Notes: generated by a model not told the origin, from the letters alone. A DNA stretch of 58,525 nt from Sphingobacterium siyangense (GCF_007830445.1 NZ_VLKR01000035.1:1-58525); one strand, 5' to 3'. Shown: positions 1-9,421, counted from the first letter of the stretch. Numbers and translations: made by a program.

Positions 1-248
1 TGGATCAATTTCTGGTGGATCAGCAGTGCCGAAAGTCCACTGGCCAGATAATGCTCGATCTGTTCATGAAATACCTCAAGACCACTGGAACGGGACTGCT
101 GCCTCGGAGCTGAATCTCCATTCAGCAGCGCTTTTTGGATACGCGAAACGGTCTTGCGGCACATCCCAAGTTCCCTTGAGATCTCCCGCAAAGATTTGCC
201 GTGTTCCAAAAGTGTTTTTATCGTATTGTACATAGCCACTTTATACAT
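1..248 (-). CDS. IS21-family transposase IstA, N-terminal part (partial at window edge)
   Basis: The minus-strand frame from ATG 248 (second in-frame ATG at 233) is open to the window edge, about 82 codons. Residues about 8-40 form a helix-turn-helix of the IstA type, with GKSLREISRELGMCRKTVSR matching the usual pattern of a Ser/Arg-rich resolvase-like HTH at the start of IstA. The DDE catalytic domain and the partner ATPase IstB would lie to the left, outside the window. An inverted repeat (254-260 with 268-274) lies just upstream of the start and could influence its expression. Family call is from the HTH and the terminal repeats only, so it is good but not certain. Confidence 0.7.
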   Translation of the reverse strand, partial: MYKVAMYNTIKTLLEHGKSLREISRELGMCRKTVSRIQKALLNGDSAPRQQSRSSGLEVFHEQIEHYLASGLSALLIHQKLI

Positions 249-303
249 AACGCTGAGAGTTTATTATACTCTCAACAAGTAAAACCTTAATTGTTTAAGG
301 TGG

Positions 304-349
304 TGGCATTTTAATGCGAATTGCTGGGGGTATTTATATGCGAATTAAC
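304..349. repeat. Subterminal transposase-binding repeats of the IS21 element
   Basis: Two direct copies share the core ATGCGAATT: one in 309-322 (TTTTAATGCGAATT) and one in 333-346 (TTTATATGCGAATT), 24 bp apart. A separate small palindrome, CCTTAA-TTGT-TTAAGG, lies at 285-300. Repeated terminal sites of this kind are bound by IstA in known IS21 members. Confidence 0.6.
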
Positions 350-355
350 ACAAAC

Positions 356-1150
356 AACGTATTTACAAGCATTTCTAATCTGATGAACGACACAGATTTG
401 GGTTTGAGATTCAGGAAAAATGGAGCGGATAGTCCCAGTAAATCCATTCAAATTATCGGTTGCTGTGATCAGAATATCTTCAACACCACGAGCTTTTAAA
501 TCCGTTAAAACGCTCATCCAGAAGCTCGAACTTTCATTTTTCCCAAGCCACATTCCTAGCACTTCTTTTCTTCCCTCACGATTTAATCCGACTGCCAAAT
601 AAATGGTTTTGTTAATGACTTTCGAATTCTCCCGAACCTTGAAAACGATTCCATCCATCCAGACAATTAGGTATAAATCGTCTAAAGGACGGTTCTGCCA
701 AGCAACAACTTCGCTGGCAACAGCGTTTGTAATTCGGGAGATAGTGGAGGTAGAAATATCAAAATCATACATCTCTTTGATCTGTTCTTCAATATCACTT
801 ACACTCATTCCTTTGGCATAAAATGAGATGATGATATTTTCCAAACCATCGATAATATTGTGTTTTTTCGGAACTAATGCAGGTTCAAAACTACCCTCAC
901 GATCTCTGGGAACTTTAATCTCAGATTCTCCGAAAGAGGATTTTATTTTCTTGGTTCCGTGTCCATTGCGGTAATTTCCATCTTTTGTTTTTTCGTGTTT
1001 TTCGTTGTCTAGATGGGCATCCAGCTCGGCTTCTAGCATATGTTCTACAGCTCGTTTGTGCATTGTTTTGAAGAAGGATGTTAGATCTTCTCCACTTTTA
1101 AAGGATTTGTAAAACTCCTTGTTGTTTAATAATTCTTCTTTGTCGATCAT
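356..1150 (-). pseudogene. IS256-family transposase, C-terminus lost by IS21 insertion
   Basis: The frame starts at ATG 1150 and matches the IS256 (mutator-type) family for about 265 residues; the family is normally about 400. Visible marks are the N-terminal RNGHGTKKIKSSFGESEIKVPRDREG block, the first catalytic Asp in VWMDGIVFKV and the second in ITATDNLNGF. The family block QICVVHQIRNACKYVV is reached, then the frame runs into IS21 end sequence and stops at 311 after about 14 unrelated residues. The catalytic Glu of the DDE triad is therefore missing and the product should be inactive. The remainder of the gene should lie on the far side of the IS21 copy, outside the window. Confidence 0.85.
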
Positions 1151-1175
1151 AACTATGTAATGTTTAAAAATAATA

Positions 1176-1239
1176 AAAAGTTATTTCCGAAAATATTTTT
1201 TGAGCTTTGAGGGCTCAAAATATCTTCAGAATAACTTTT
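1176..1239. repeat. Long imperfect inverted repeat in the IS256 transposase leader
   Basis: Left arm 1176-1205 and right arm 1213-1239 are nearly complementary (AAAAGTTATT with AATAACTTTT outside, TGAGC with GCTCA at the 7-nt loop), with a few mismatches and bulges between. It sits 26 bp upstream of the transposase ATG, inside the element. In mRNA it would make a hairpin of about 25 bp that could reduce expression from outside promoters, as known for several IS families; this role is inference. Confidence 0.55.
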
Positions 1240-1297
1240 CAACTTACACAGTTAGAAAGATACTACCATATTACATAAAAATTCCTTTTTGATCTAA

Positions 1298-1990
1298 CTA
1301 GATATGTGTTCTGAATTCTTTCAAATTCAATTTGAATGGAACAACAACAGAAGACTTTACAGCCTCCCCGTTTTGGGTTGCTGGCTTCCACTTACCTGCT
1401 CTGTTAAGGGCGCGTTGCGCGCTCGTTAACACGCCATAACCAGGATCATCTTTTAATTTAACACCAGTAATTTTCCCATCTTCTTTCACAATAAAATTTA
1501 ACTCATAATCACCCGACAAACCTGCTTTCAGTGCTTCAGGTGGATATTGGAAATTTTTATAGAATTTTTCAATGAAAGTAGACATGCCTTCAATTGGTTC
1601 TGCTTTTACTATTGCAGCTGAATTTGCAGACTCTTTAAAGCTCAACACTTTGTAAGGAAAACGTACCCAAGAAGCAATCGGTTTTCCATTTTTCGTAGCA
1701 GGTTCCCAATCCCCAGACATTTTAACAGCCTTCAACAAACGTATCCCCATCCCTTTTTCAATATCCTTCGCGATATCAGCTGAATCAATTTTTCCAAATT
1801 GATTTACACGGATGTCCAATATGATTTCCCCTGAAATATCTTTAGAGATCTCACTATCCGTTAATTTGAAAGAACGATTGACCTGTTTGACAAAACTGTC
1901 ATATCCTATTTTTGGTAGGGCTGCATTTTCCTGTCCAAAGGAGAATACGCAACTAAGCATCCCGATTAAGCTAAAAATTATTGCTTTCAT
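1298..1990 (-). CDS. Secreted protein with two TonB C-terminal-like domains
   Basis: The 230-residue product starts with a signal peptide (residues 1-19, ending SFGQ). Two TonB_C-type repeats follow, about residues 30-115 and 130-225. Each has the family signature: PPEALKAGLSGDYELNFIVK and W-K-P-A-x-x-N-G-x-x-V in the second, a more divergent copy with WEPATKNGKPI in the first. True TonB has an N-terminal membrane anchor and Pro-rich linker; both are absent, so this is a periplasmic TonB-family protein rather than a complete energy transducer. It lies 66 bp after the DUF1735 gene of Sus locus 1 on the same strand and may be the last gene of that operon. Partner or ligand unknown. Confidence 0.75.
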   Translation of the reverse strand: MKAIIFSLIGMLSCVFSFGQENAALPKIGYDSFVKQVNRSFKLTDSEISKDISGEIILDIRVNQFGKIDSADIAKDIEKGMGIRLLKAVKMSGDWEPATKNGKPIASWVRFPYKVLSFKESANSAAIVKAEPIEGMSTFIEKFYKNFQYPPEALKAGLSGDYELNFIVKEDGKITGVKLKDDPGYGVLTSAQRALNRAGKWKPATQNGEAVKSSVVVPFKLNLKEFRTHI

Positions 1991-2056
1991 ATCTTATTGT
2001 TTCAGAAAATTCACATTATTTAAAAGGGGAAATTCGACACTTCCCCCTTTCTAAAT

Positions 2057-2917
2057 CTATCTTGATCCAGTGTAAACAAACTTTTCTTCAAACGTTCTGG
2101 CTCCACCATTTGATGTCCAGTTAACCGTTAATGTCTTTGTTGCTGGATCATAAACACTGGTGGACTTAGTCGCAATTGGCAGAAGAGAAAACATTTCTAC
2201 AGTAATTTTATTAGTAGCTTGATCAATTGTATAATTTACCTGATTAGAATAAGTTCCTAGCAAACCAGGGTCTAGCATACATTTATTGCTTCCAATCGTT
2301 ACTAATTTGACTGTTTTATTTGCATTAGGGACTAAAGCCGTATTCGCAGATGTCGTATATTTGTAAACACCGTCAAAGAAGTTTTTAGCTCCTAAATTCA
2401 ATATAATCTTGCCAAAATTTCCCGAAATTTCTCCAGAGGATACTGTTTTTATAGCTAAACCAACAGCATAATCAGCATCAAAAGTAAACTGATCCGGTTT
2501 CAAATTAATTGGGACAGCGACTTCTCTTTCACCCTTTTTTATTACCGCCTCAGTCGCACTTAAACTATACTGTGAAGCAGGCATCGCCTCATATTCGGTT
2601 TCATTTTCGTCATTATATTTTTCTAGTAATGAGTTGTCAACAGCTATTGTTACTTTAATATCACTTTCTGCTGTTTTAGCTCCAACACATTTCAATTTCA
2701 AATTTACTACTCCAGTAGGAGCAATATCAAATGCTAAAGAGTATAAAGGTATAGAACTCGATTCGTTAGATATTGGAACAGATACATCCCCAAATTCTAT
2801 AATATTCGCAACAGCACCATCAGCATCCGGTCCTATTAAGTCTTTATCCTTTAAACAAGACGTTAGCACTAATGGAGAAGCTAACGCTAAGAAAATATAT
2901 TTTATTATTTTTTTCAT
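2057..2917 (-). CDS. DUF1735-type surface lipoprotein of Sus locus 1
   Basis: The 286-residue product has a lipoprotein signal with lipobox LTSC (Cys21). Residues about 40-170 resemble the DUF1735 (BT_3987 N-terminal) fold found in lipoproteins encoded beside susCD: a first beta segment with FGDVSVPISN, then YEAMPASQYSLSATEAVIKKGEREVAVPI, the region most typical of the family. The C-terminal half (NFFDGVYKYTTS onward) is a beta-rich lipocalin-like domain. The start is 12 bp after the susD stop, so it is almost surely co-transcribed. Such proteins are usually surface-exposed glycan- or ligand-binding accessories; no ligand can be read from the sequence. Confidence 0.75.
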   Translation of the reverse strand: MKKIIKYIFLALASPLVLTSCLKDKDLIGPDADGAVANIIEFGDVSVPISNESSSIPLYSLAFDIAPTGVVNLKLKCVGAKTAESDIKVTIAVDNSLLEKYNDENETEYEAMPASQYSLSATEAVIKKGEREVAVPINLKPDQFTFDADYAVGLAIKTVSSGEISGNFGKIILNLGAKNFFDGVYKYTTSANTALVPNANKTVKLVTIGSNKCMLDPGLLGTYSNQVNYTIDQATNKITVEMFSLLPIATKSTSVYDPATKTLTVNWTSNGGARTFEEKFVYTGSR

Positions 2918-2929
2918 GTTAATCTAAAT

Positions 2930-4552
2930 TTATTTAGCCCAAAATATTTTAGAAGAATACTTATTTATATCTGCAGGAACATTTGCTGCATTATAACTAA
3001 ATTCAGTATTTGGATATAATATTCTAGTTGGTAATTTGTCTTCCGACGTTGCACGTGACGCTATTGAAACAAACGTCGTTCTAGCATTCGCAGTAGTGTT
3101 TAAACCAACATTCTTTGGATATCCACTGCGACGAAATTCATTCCATGCCTCATGGCCAAATAGAAAATTCAAAGCAATATACTTTTGTGTTATGATAGCT
3201 TCGCGTTTTTGTTCTTTCCCAGTCTCTTTTCTTTCAGGTTTATTAGGGTTAGACTGATCTAAATAATCTACAAATTTCACTAAATAAGTATCATTATTAT
3301 CAGTTTCATATTTCGTTAAATAAGCTTGAGCATCAGCTGCACTTTTAGTAGGCGCATCACCTTCGTTCATGTATAAGTAGTTATAAGATGCCATTATTCC
3401 CTTTCTAAAATAAGTTCGGGATGCTTCATCTCCACCAGAAATAAGTCCGTCTAATGCAGCTTCAGCAGCCAAAAATTGACTTTCTGCAGCTAACATCAAT
3501 GGTTGACCAGCAGCAGGACCTTTGATAACGCCTAACCCTCTATAATTTGTACCGCTTATCGTACCCGAGACTGGACGCATGACCCAGGCAGATGGCGCAA
3601 CTCCAGTTGGAGGATTATCAACATTTCCAAGTTGATTTTTATTGGTTGATATTCCATTTGCGAAGACTAATGATGCACGTTCCGAGTCAGATATTTTAAA
3701 ACCATCGTAGAAAGCCATTATATAATTGGTAGGAATAAATTGGGTTCCCCATGTTCCCACAGCGGCATTATCAGCGCCATAAGCCCAAGTATTCCACATC
3801 GGATTTTGCTTACCCGAAATTTTGGTAAATACAGGTTGTACAATTACATCGCTTTCAATAACGCCAATATTATCTATTGTCTTATTAGCAAATGTAGCTT
3901 TACTACCAGCTCTTAACACCAACCTCAATTTCAATGTATTAGCAAATTTAGCCCACGAGGTCGTATTACCTTTGAATATAACATCTGCCGTTTTAAAATC
4001 ATCACTAGCAGTAGCCGATTTAAAGAAAGCCACTGCTGCATCCAATTTTTTAGCAAGATCGACATAGATATCAGCTGCCTTATCGTATTTAGGAGTTAGC
4101 GAAGCAGCGCCCTTTAACGCATCTGAATAAGGAACATCATTATAGGTATCCACAAGATTCGCATAATTATACACTTTCATGACCTCTGCAGCTTGTACAA
4201 AAAGGGCTTTCCCTTCGCCTGCTTTTTCTACAACATACTGAAGATCAGTCAATGTATTATATGGAGTACTCCACAAGCCAGTCATAAACCCGGTTGAAAA
4301 ATCGTAGGTAATCATATCACCCCAACCAGAGACCCCGCCCGATGTAGCATAATAACCTACTAATCGTCCGCCATAGGTATTATATGTTGGAACAGAAAGC
4401 GCTGTTGCAACCATAGCTTGAGGCAAAACAAGCTCTGGGGTCGACTGAGTCGGTGAATTTGGATTATCATTGATATCCAAAGCCTTTTTACAGGAAGAAG
4501 CTACCAATAAAGTAGACATTGCTACGGATAAATATTTTATTTTATTGTTCAT
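2930..4552 (-). CDS. SusD/RagB-type nutrient-binding lipoprotein (SusD-like group 2), Sus locus 1
   Basis: The 540-residue product has a lipoprotein signal with lipobox ASSC (Cys21). The mature N-terminus LDINDNPNSPTQSTPELVLPQAM is the hallmark of the SusD-like 2 family (SusD/RagB lipoproteins with the DINxNPN motif). Helical TPR-like segments follow (VMKVYNYANLVDTYNDVPYSDAL near 120-145), and the C-terminus has the conserved QKYIALNFLFGHEAWNEFRRSGYP block near residue 455. It acts on the cell surface as the lid of the SusC barrel encoded 11 bp upstream. Length is normal. Ligand specificity cannot be deduced; this group is often linked to peptide or glycan uptake. Confidence 0.92.
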   Translation of the reverse strand: MNNKIKYLSVAMSTLLVASSCKKALDINDNPNSPTQSTPELVLPQAMVATALSVPTYNTYGGRLVGYYATSGGVSGWGDMITYDFSTGFMTGLWSTPYNTLTDLQYVVEKAGEGKALFVQAAEVMKVYNYANLVDTYNDVPYSDALKGAASLTPKYDKAADIYVDLAKKLDAAVAFFKSATASDDFKTADVIFKGNTTSWAKFANTLKLRLVLRAGSKATFANKTIDNIGVIESDVIVQPVFTKISGKQNPMWNTWAYGADNAAVGTWGTQFIPTNYIMAFYDGFKISDSERASLVFANGISTNKNQLGNVDNPPTGVAPSAWVMRPVSGTISGTNYRGLGVIKGPAAGQPLMLAAESQFLAAEAALDGLISGGDEASRTYFRKGIMASYNYLYMNEGDAPTKSAADAQAYLTKYETDNNDTYLVKFVDYLDQSNPNKPERKETGKEQKREAIITQKYIALNFLFGHEAWNEFRRSGYPKNVGLNTTANARTTFVSIASRATSEDKLPTRILYPNTEFSYNAANVPADINKYSSKIFWAK

Positions 4553-4563
4553 GAGATTCGATA

Positions 4564-7500
4564 TTAAAAAGTTAAACTAACAGAAAAACCAACGTAACGA
4601 GACGGCGGTGTTTGACTTAAACCTGTCAAACCAAGCGCATTTCCATTGGATGATCCGTTTCCATCAGAATATTCTGGATCGGTATAAACATTTGTAGCAG
4701 GTGTCCATAGAAACAAGTTACGACCTTGTACACTCACTCGAGCCTTCTTAATCACATTTTGACCGGCAAGAAAAGATTTCGGTAAATTATAAGACAATGA
4801 CATTTCACGGATTTTCCAGAATGCTGCTGAAGTCACATAGGTTTCGTCAATATTTCGTCGTCCAGTAGCCATTGTCCAATAATCAGCTCCACCATCATAA
4901 ACAGTAATGTTTGTATTTTTTACATAAGAATTTGTTGCTTCATCCCAATAAGATGAATTTGGAATAACAAATCGTTCACGATCGTAAGCAACGGTATTTA
5001 TTCCTGATCCGGAGAAATCAAACAAATCTGCTCCATTATTAAAGATATAGTTACCTGTACGATACTCAGCACTTGTGTAAAATGTTAGATCTTTATAAGA
5101 TAATGAAAAGTTTAAACCTAATGTATGCGTTGGAAGCGCTGCTCCCAGCACCTTCAATGTACCATCTGTAGTTGGATATCCTGTAATACGATCCACAATA
5201 ATACGTCCTTCAGGATCTCTATTATAAGTAGAACCCATGATTACAGGGAAAGCTTCGCCTTTTACTGCGTAAGATCCTGTACCACCTGTGTACGTAGCCA
5301 AAGCCAACTGATCTAAACCTTCTGCAATTTCGACAACCTTATTCTGAATATAAGTAAAATTTCCGCCTAAAGTCAAGTCCCAATCTGCCGTACGGATTGG
5401 TGATACGCTTAGTCTCGATTCGATACCTTTACCTGTGGTTGTTCCTGCATTCAGTAAATATTTATTATAACCAGATGCCCAAGAAATATCTGTTGGAACT
5501 GTATTGTCTGTTGTTTTATTATTAAAATATGTGACATCTGCAGATACCCTATTATTCCACCATGCAGATTCAAAACCAAATTCAATAGATCGCGTCATTT
5601 CCGGCTTTAATCCAGGTTGAACTATCTGATTACCAACTGTATGACCACCAATTCCATTATATGGATATCCGGAACCTTGGCCAAAAGTAGGTACCGTTGC
5701 ATAGGCTCCAAAGTTGGATGAGCTACCAACGTTGACTTGACCTACTTTAGATAAACTCCCTCTTAGCTTCAAAAAGTTCAATGGTTGAAAATCTTTTAAT
5801 GCTTCAATTGCATCAGTTGCAACAAATGAAACAGTTGCCCCTGGATAGAAGAATGAACGATTGTCTGGATCTAAAATTGAAACCCAATCATTACGTCCCG
5901 TTAATGTCAAAAATAAATAATTTTTGTAGGCTACATCAATTTTACCAGCTAGACCAAAAGTTCTCGCTAGATAATCCGCTTGGCCTGTAGATGGAGGATT
6001 CAAACTATTTCCCTGATTGTAAATACCATCGACAACCAAACCATTAACTGTAGCTGACAAATTCGAAGATTGATTCTGAACATATTGAAATAACGCCGTA
6101 TAGTCGAATTTGAAATCTCCGTTTGTATGTGTCGCATGTGCATTAAAATCAGACACAATACTTGTCGAATAACTTGCTGCATCGGAAACGCTACCAGTAA
6201 TATTCGTTCCTTTATATGCACCATGCAAACCAGCAGCATAAGGTGTAAAGGTGAATTTACCAGTCGTATATTTATAGGATTGATTAGAAGTGGTCATACC
6301 CACACGTCCCATAAAGTCTAACCAAGACAAAGGTTTAAAATTCAATTCCACATTACCCATGAAATAATCATTCCTAATTTTTTGGCGATTATTTGCGGCA
6401 ATAAAATAAGGGTTATTATAGTAAGCGTTATAATAACCATTTGGATTTGCAAAAGGATTATTTTGCCAATCTTTATAGCTTGTTAACGGCACCTGACCCG
6501 GAGATTGCAAAACCGCATCATAAATATTTGCGTTTGCAGATGTTTGATCGTATCTATTTTGAGCGTAATATGAAGTATAATTAATATTGAGAATATCATT
6601 TAATTTTCGACTTCCGTTTACACGAGCAGATGCTCTATTATATTTATCAAAAGGAACGGTACCTGTCGATTTTAAATATTGCCCTGAAAAACGGAAAGAG
6701 CTATTCTCATGTTTGGATGCCACGGCCAAATTTGTCATGTTTGTCACTCCTGTTTCCCAAAATTTATCCTTTCCACCATTCCACGAATAAGGTCCTGTTT
6801 GTGTTGATCCATCCTCTAGAGGATCACCAATTTGCACTATAGACCCATCAAAAGCAGGTCCATATTGTTGGTTTTCGTAGGGTACATAAAAGATATCATG
6901 CGCCGAATAGCCTGAACCAAAACGTTTTTGAACTTCAGGCAAAAAGTTAACATTCTCAAATGTAGTCGTATTATCGATAGTTACCTCTAATCCATTACTA
7001 GCAGCACCTCTTTTCGTTTTAATAATCAAAGCACCGTTAGAAGCTTGCGAACCATATAAGGCAGCCGCGGAAGATCCGTTTAGAACTGTAATATCTTCAA
7101 CATCGTCTGGGTTTAAATTCCCCAGCATAGAAGATGGAGAAATTACGTTGTCAATAACAATCAATGCTTGGTTATTACCAGTTAACGAACGCATCCCCCT
7201 TAACATGACACGGTAATTAGGGTTCACACCCGATCCTACACCTTGTACAGTAAGACCTGCGACTTTACCAGTTAAACCTGTGACGATATTGGTTGGCTTA
7301 GCCTGTTGTAAATCCTCCGCTTTAATTGTGGTCTGTGCAGCTCCAATTGAACGACGACTAGCAGTTAACCCCGCACCAGTCACAACGACTTCATCAAGAA
7401 CAGATTCATTTCCACTAAGTTGTATGTTATACAAACTTGAACCTTGTGCAACTGTGATTGTTTTGTCTGAATAACCTACAGAACGAAAGACTAAAATTTT

Positions 7501-7701
7501 TCCCGTAGGAACATTAATGGAATAGTTACCGTTTGCGTCGGTTTGTGTGGCTTGGTTAGTACCTTGAATAACAATAGTAACGCCTGGCAACCCCTCGCCA
7601 TTTGTACCTGTCACTCGTCCACTAACCTTCTTTTCTTGAGCGAATGCTACCGAAGTTAGAATAGCACCCCCCAATAAAAAACTGAGTAGCTTGTGTTTCA
7701 T
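4564..7701 (-). CDS. SusC/RagA-type TonB-dependent outer-membrane receptor, Sus locus 1
   Basis: The 1045-residue product has a signal peptide ending VAFA-Q (about 21), a carboxypeptidase-regulatory-like domain (about 25-110, VSGRVTGTNGEGLPGV), a TonB-box-like segment VLDEVVVTGAG (about 103-113), a plug (about 115-230, with VMLRGMRSLTGNNQALIVID and DVEDITVLNGSSAAALYGSQ) and a 22-strand-type barrel ending in the expected terminal Phe (VSLTF). It imports a ligand captured by the SusD encoded downstream. There is no N-terminal STN domain, so it should not itself signal to a FecR protein. Its first 85 residues are strongly similar to the SusC at 23816-27052, indicating paralogy. Confidence 0.95.
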   Translation of the reverse strand: MKHKLLSFLLGGAILTSVAFAQEKKVSGRVTGTNGEGLPGVTIVIQGTNQATQTDANGNYSINVPTGKILVFRSVGYSDKTITVAQGSSLYNIQLSGNESVLDEVVVTGAGLTASRRSIGAAQTTIKAEDLQQAKPTNIVTGLTGKVAGLTVQGVGSGVNPNYRVMLRGMRSLTGNNQALIVIDNVISPSSMLGNLNPDDVEDITVLNGSSAAALYGSQASNGALIIKTKRGAASNGLEVTIDNTTTFENVNFLPEVQKRFGSGYSAHDIFYVPYENQQYGPAFDGSIVQIGDPLEDGSTQTGPYSWNGGKDKFWETGVTNMTNLAVASKHENSSFRFSGQYLKSTGTVPFDKYNRASARVNGSRKLNDILNINYTSYYAQNRYDQTSANANIYDAVLQSPGQVPLTSYKDWQNNPFANPNGYYNAYYNNPYFIAANNRQKIRNDYFMGNVELNFKPLSWLDFMGRVGMTTSNQSYKYTTGKFTFTPYAAGLHGAYKGTNITGSVSDAASYSTSIVSDFNAHATHTNGDFKFDYTALFQYVQNQSSNLSATVNGLVVDGIYNQGNSLNPPSTGQADYLARTFGLAGKIDVAYKNYLFLTLTGRNDWVSILDPDNRSFFYPGATVSFVATDAIEALKDFQPLNFLKLRGSLSKVGQVNVGSSSNFGAYATVPTFGQGSGYPYNGIGGHTVGNQIVQPGLKPEMTRSIEFGFESAWWNNRVSADVTYFNNKTTDNTVPTDISWASGYNKYLLNAGTTTGKGIESRLSVSPIRTADWDLTLGGNFTYIQNKVVEIAEGLDQLALATYTGGTGSYAVKGEAFPVIMGSTYNRDPEGRIIVDRITGYPTTDGTLKVLGAALPTHTLGLNFSLSYKDLTFYTSAEYRTGNYIFNNGADLFDFSGSGINTVAYDRERFVIPNSSYWDEATNSYVKNTNITVYDGGADYWTMATGRRNIDETYVTSAAFWKIREMSLSYNLPKSFLAGQNVIKKARVSVQGRNLFLWTPATNVYTDPEYSDGNGSSNGNALGLTGLSQTPPSRYVGFSVSLTF

Positions 7702-8156
7702 ATGTTTATGTTTAATTAAGTATGTTTATTTAAATTCTCGGCAATTACAACGATCTAGGCTAGTTAAGATCACTTTTCAATTATTGTGATAATCTGTTTT
7801 TAAGTTAGTCGTACATTTTTTAGCTGTGAGCTGTTAAAAAATGTTAAATACAAAATTATAACTTTTTTTAACTTCTGCAATGCAGGCATAACTTTATTAT
7901 AACAATTATTTTATAGAAACACATAAACCACTATAAAACAGCATATTATTTTTTTTTAAAAAGATAATATTAGCTAGGAATATTATTAAAACCAACAATA
8001 TACATAGGTCGTTTCTTATTCAATTCACCTCATCTAGGAAGCGTCATATCCCGATCAGACTTCCATTTTTAAACATAAATTTCTCGTAAAATTCATTCCA
8101 ACCTTAATCCCCAAAGCCCACTTATCTGTACACTTTACCTGACTCACAAATACCTC
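7702..8156. other. 455-bp AT-rich intergenic region between fecR-like gene and susC
   Basis: Apart from the candidate susC promoter near 7851-7880, only A/T runs and no convincing ORF, RNA or hairpin terminator is visible. Its size argues that the sigma/FecR pair and susC are separate transcription units. Confidence 0.5.
7851..7880 (-). promoter_or_regulatory. Candidate promoter of Sus locus 1
   Basis: Read on minus, TTG (7880-7878) is followed after 19 bp by TAATTTTG (7858-7851), matching the Bacteroidota -33/-7 consensus TTG...TAnnTTTG. Transcription would start near 7846, giving a leader of about 145 nt before susC. Confidence 0.5.
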
Positions 8157-9410
8157 TCATTTCATCGCCGTACGACTATCTCTATGATCTTCAGGACAAA
8201 AACTTATCATCCCTTTTTTCTCATACATCAACACGCCAGCATCGCGTATCGCTGCGTAGACCTTTTCCCGAGTGGTCTTATAGCAGACAGTCGTACTTAT
8301 CAACTTGTTCGGTATGCATTTCATGTTTTTAACCGTAAATCCATGCCAGCGGCTCATCTGCCAGACAAATTCTGTCAGTGGGACATCTTTATATTCACGA
8401 ACAGCATTCGCCCATTGCGAAGCTTGTTCAAAATCCCCGTTCGTTAAATAAAATAAACTATCCCTTCGTATTTCTTCACCCTTCGGTAAATAGGATTTGA
8501 TAACCGCAACTTCATCCAAACATTGAAGCACCTGTCTTTTGCTTGATCTGCGATCAGAAACTAAAACTTCTCCATATGATACCGTTGCTCGCGTAAACTG
8601 GGCATAAGAAGCTAATTCAAACCTCCCGTAATCACTCAAAATTTTTCCATTGCTAGTTTGTATTACCATCACGCTCCCAAATAGTTGACTAGGAATATCT
8701 ATAAGCGCCTCGCCCTCGATAAACAGATGTGTACTATCTCCTTGCGTCAACGGATAACGAAGGGTTGATTGGGCATTTAGCCGGACCCGCATACCGTAAG
8801 GGAATTCTATAACACATTGCTGACGAGGAGCTGTTCTGATCACAATAGCCGTGTCGTTTGTATTTACTTCCCGCCCGCTGGATGATTTATCAACTTCCAA
8901 TATCCCCTCGGCGGTCTTGGCGAGCGAAATACCGTTTAAATCAAGCAATACTCCGGTTGCATTCGTATCCAATCGAATAATAGATGAATCAGCAAGCATT
9001 ATTGTACCTACAGATTCAGACAATGGTATTTCCGTACCAGAGGACATACTAGCACATTCCAGACCGATTTCAGCCCTATAATTCCTGTGTTTTGAAATCA
9101 AAATTACACCCGACACTATAAGGAATAAAACCGCTGCTGCAGCACATCCCCACCATAATTGCCTTTTCTTTTTTCTAGCTGACCGATCTCCCGCAGACCG
9201 GATCTGTTCAAAATCAGGCCGCCACTCGATGGACAGTTCGTTTGACCGATTAGTAGACATTTCTTCGATCACCTCGGCAATCATTGCATCAACTTCCTCT
9301 TCACTAAAAATTTTCTCCGCTGCTTCTAATTGATCGGATTCTGTAAAACTGATACTCGCGTCCATACGCTTCCTAATCAGTTCCTTTACATATGTTCTGT
9401 TGTAAATCAT
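8157..9410 (-). CDS. FecR-family anti-sigma factor with DUF4974 C-terminal domain
   Basis: The 417-residue product has an N-terminal cytoplasmic part (about 1-85) that would bind the sigma factor, one membrane segment (about 88-105, AAAAVLFLIVSGVILIS), a FecR domain (about 125-290, with ECASMSSGTEIPL and RLNAQSTLRYP) and a C-terminal DUF4974 domain (about 335-405, PLTEFVWQMSRWHGFTVKN). The family relays receptor occupancy from the periplasm to an ECF sigma factor. The gene starts 11 bp after the stop of the sigma gene, as expected for a co-transcribed pair. The usual partner, a SusC receptor with an STN domain, is not found in this window. Confidence 0.9.
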   Translation of the reverse strand: MIYNRTYVKELIRKRMDASISFTESDQLEAAEKIFSEEEVDAMIAEVIEEMSTNRSNELSIEWRPDFEQIRSAGDRSARKKKRQLWWGCAAAAVLFLIVSGVILISKHRNYRAEIGLECASMSSGTEIPLSESVGTIMLADSSIIRLDTNATGVLLDLNGISLAKTAEGILEVDKSSSGREVNTNDTAIVIRTAPRQQCVIEFPYGMRVRLNAQSTLRYPLTQGDSTHLFIEGEALIDIPSQLFGSVMVIQTSNGKILSDYGRFELASYAQFTRATVSYGEVLVSDRRSSKRQVLQCLDEVAVIKSYLPKGEEIRRDSLFYLTNGDFEQASQWANAVREYKDVPLTEFVWQMSRWHGFTVKNMKCIPNKLISTTVCYKTTREKVYAAIRDAGVLMYEKKGMISFCPEDHRDSRTAMK

Positions 9411-9421
9411 TTCACCTTGTA

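Larger units (their letters stand above)
1..355 (-). mobile_element. IS21-family insertion sequence, one end only (continues off the left edge)
   Basis: The segment holds the 5' part of an IstA-like gene reading off the left edge, preceded by about 100 bp of terminal DNA with two copies of a core TGCGAATT motif in direct orientation (near 314 and 339). Multiple subterminal transposase-binding repeats are typical of IS21 ends. The outer boundary is inferred at about 355 because the IS256 transposase reading frame to the right stops matching its family there. The other end and the target duplication are outside the window. Confidence 0.7.
356..1267 (-). mobile_element. IS256-family element, interrupted remnant
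   Basis: This is the transposase fragment plus its upstream terminal region. The right end is placed near 1267 because an ACACAGTT-containing segment at 1246-1253, similar in style to IS256 termini, precedes the unrelated intergenic DNA. The boundary is a guess; the matching left terminal repeat and target duplication are not in the window. Confidence 0.45.
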
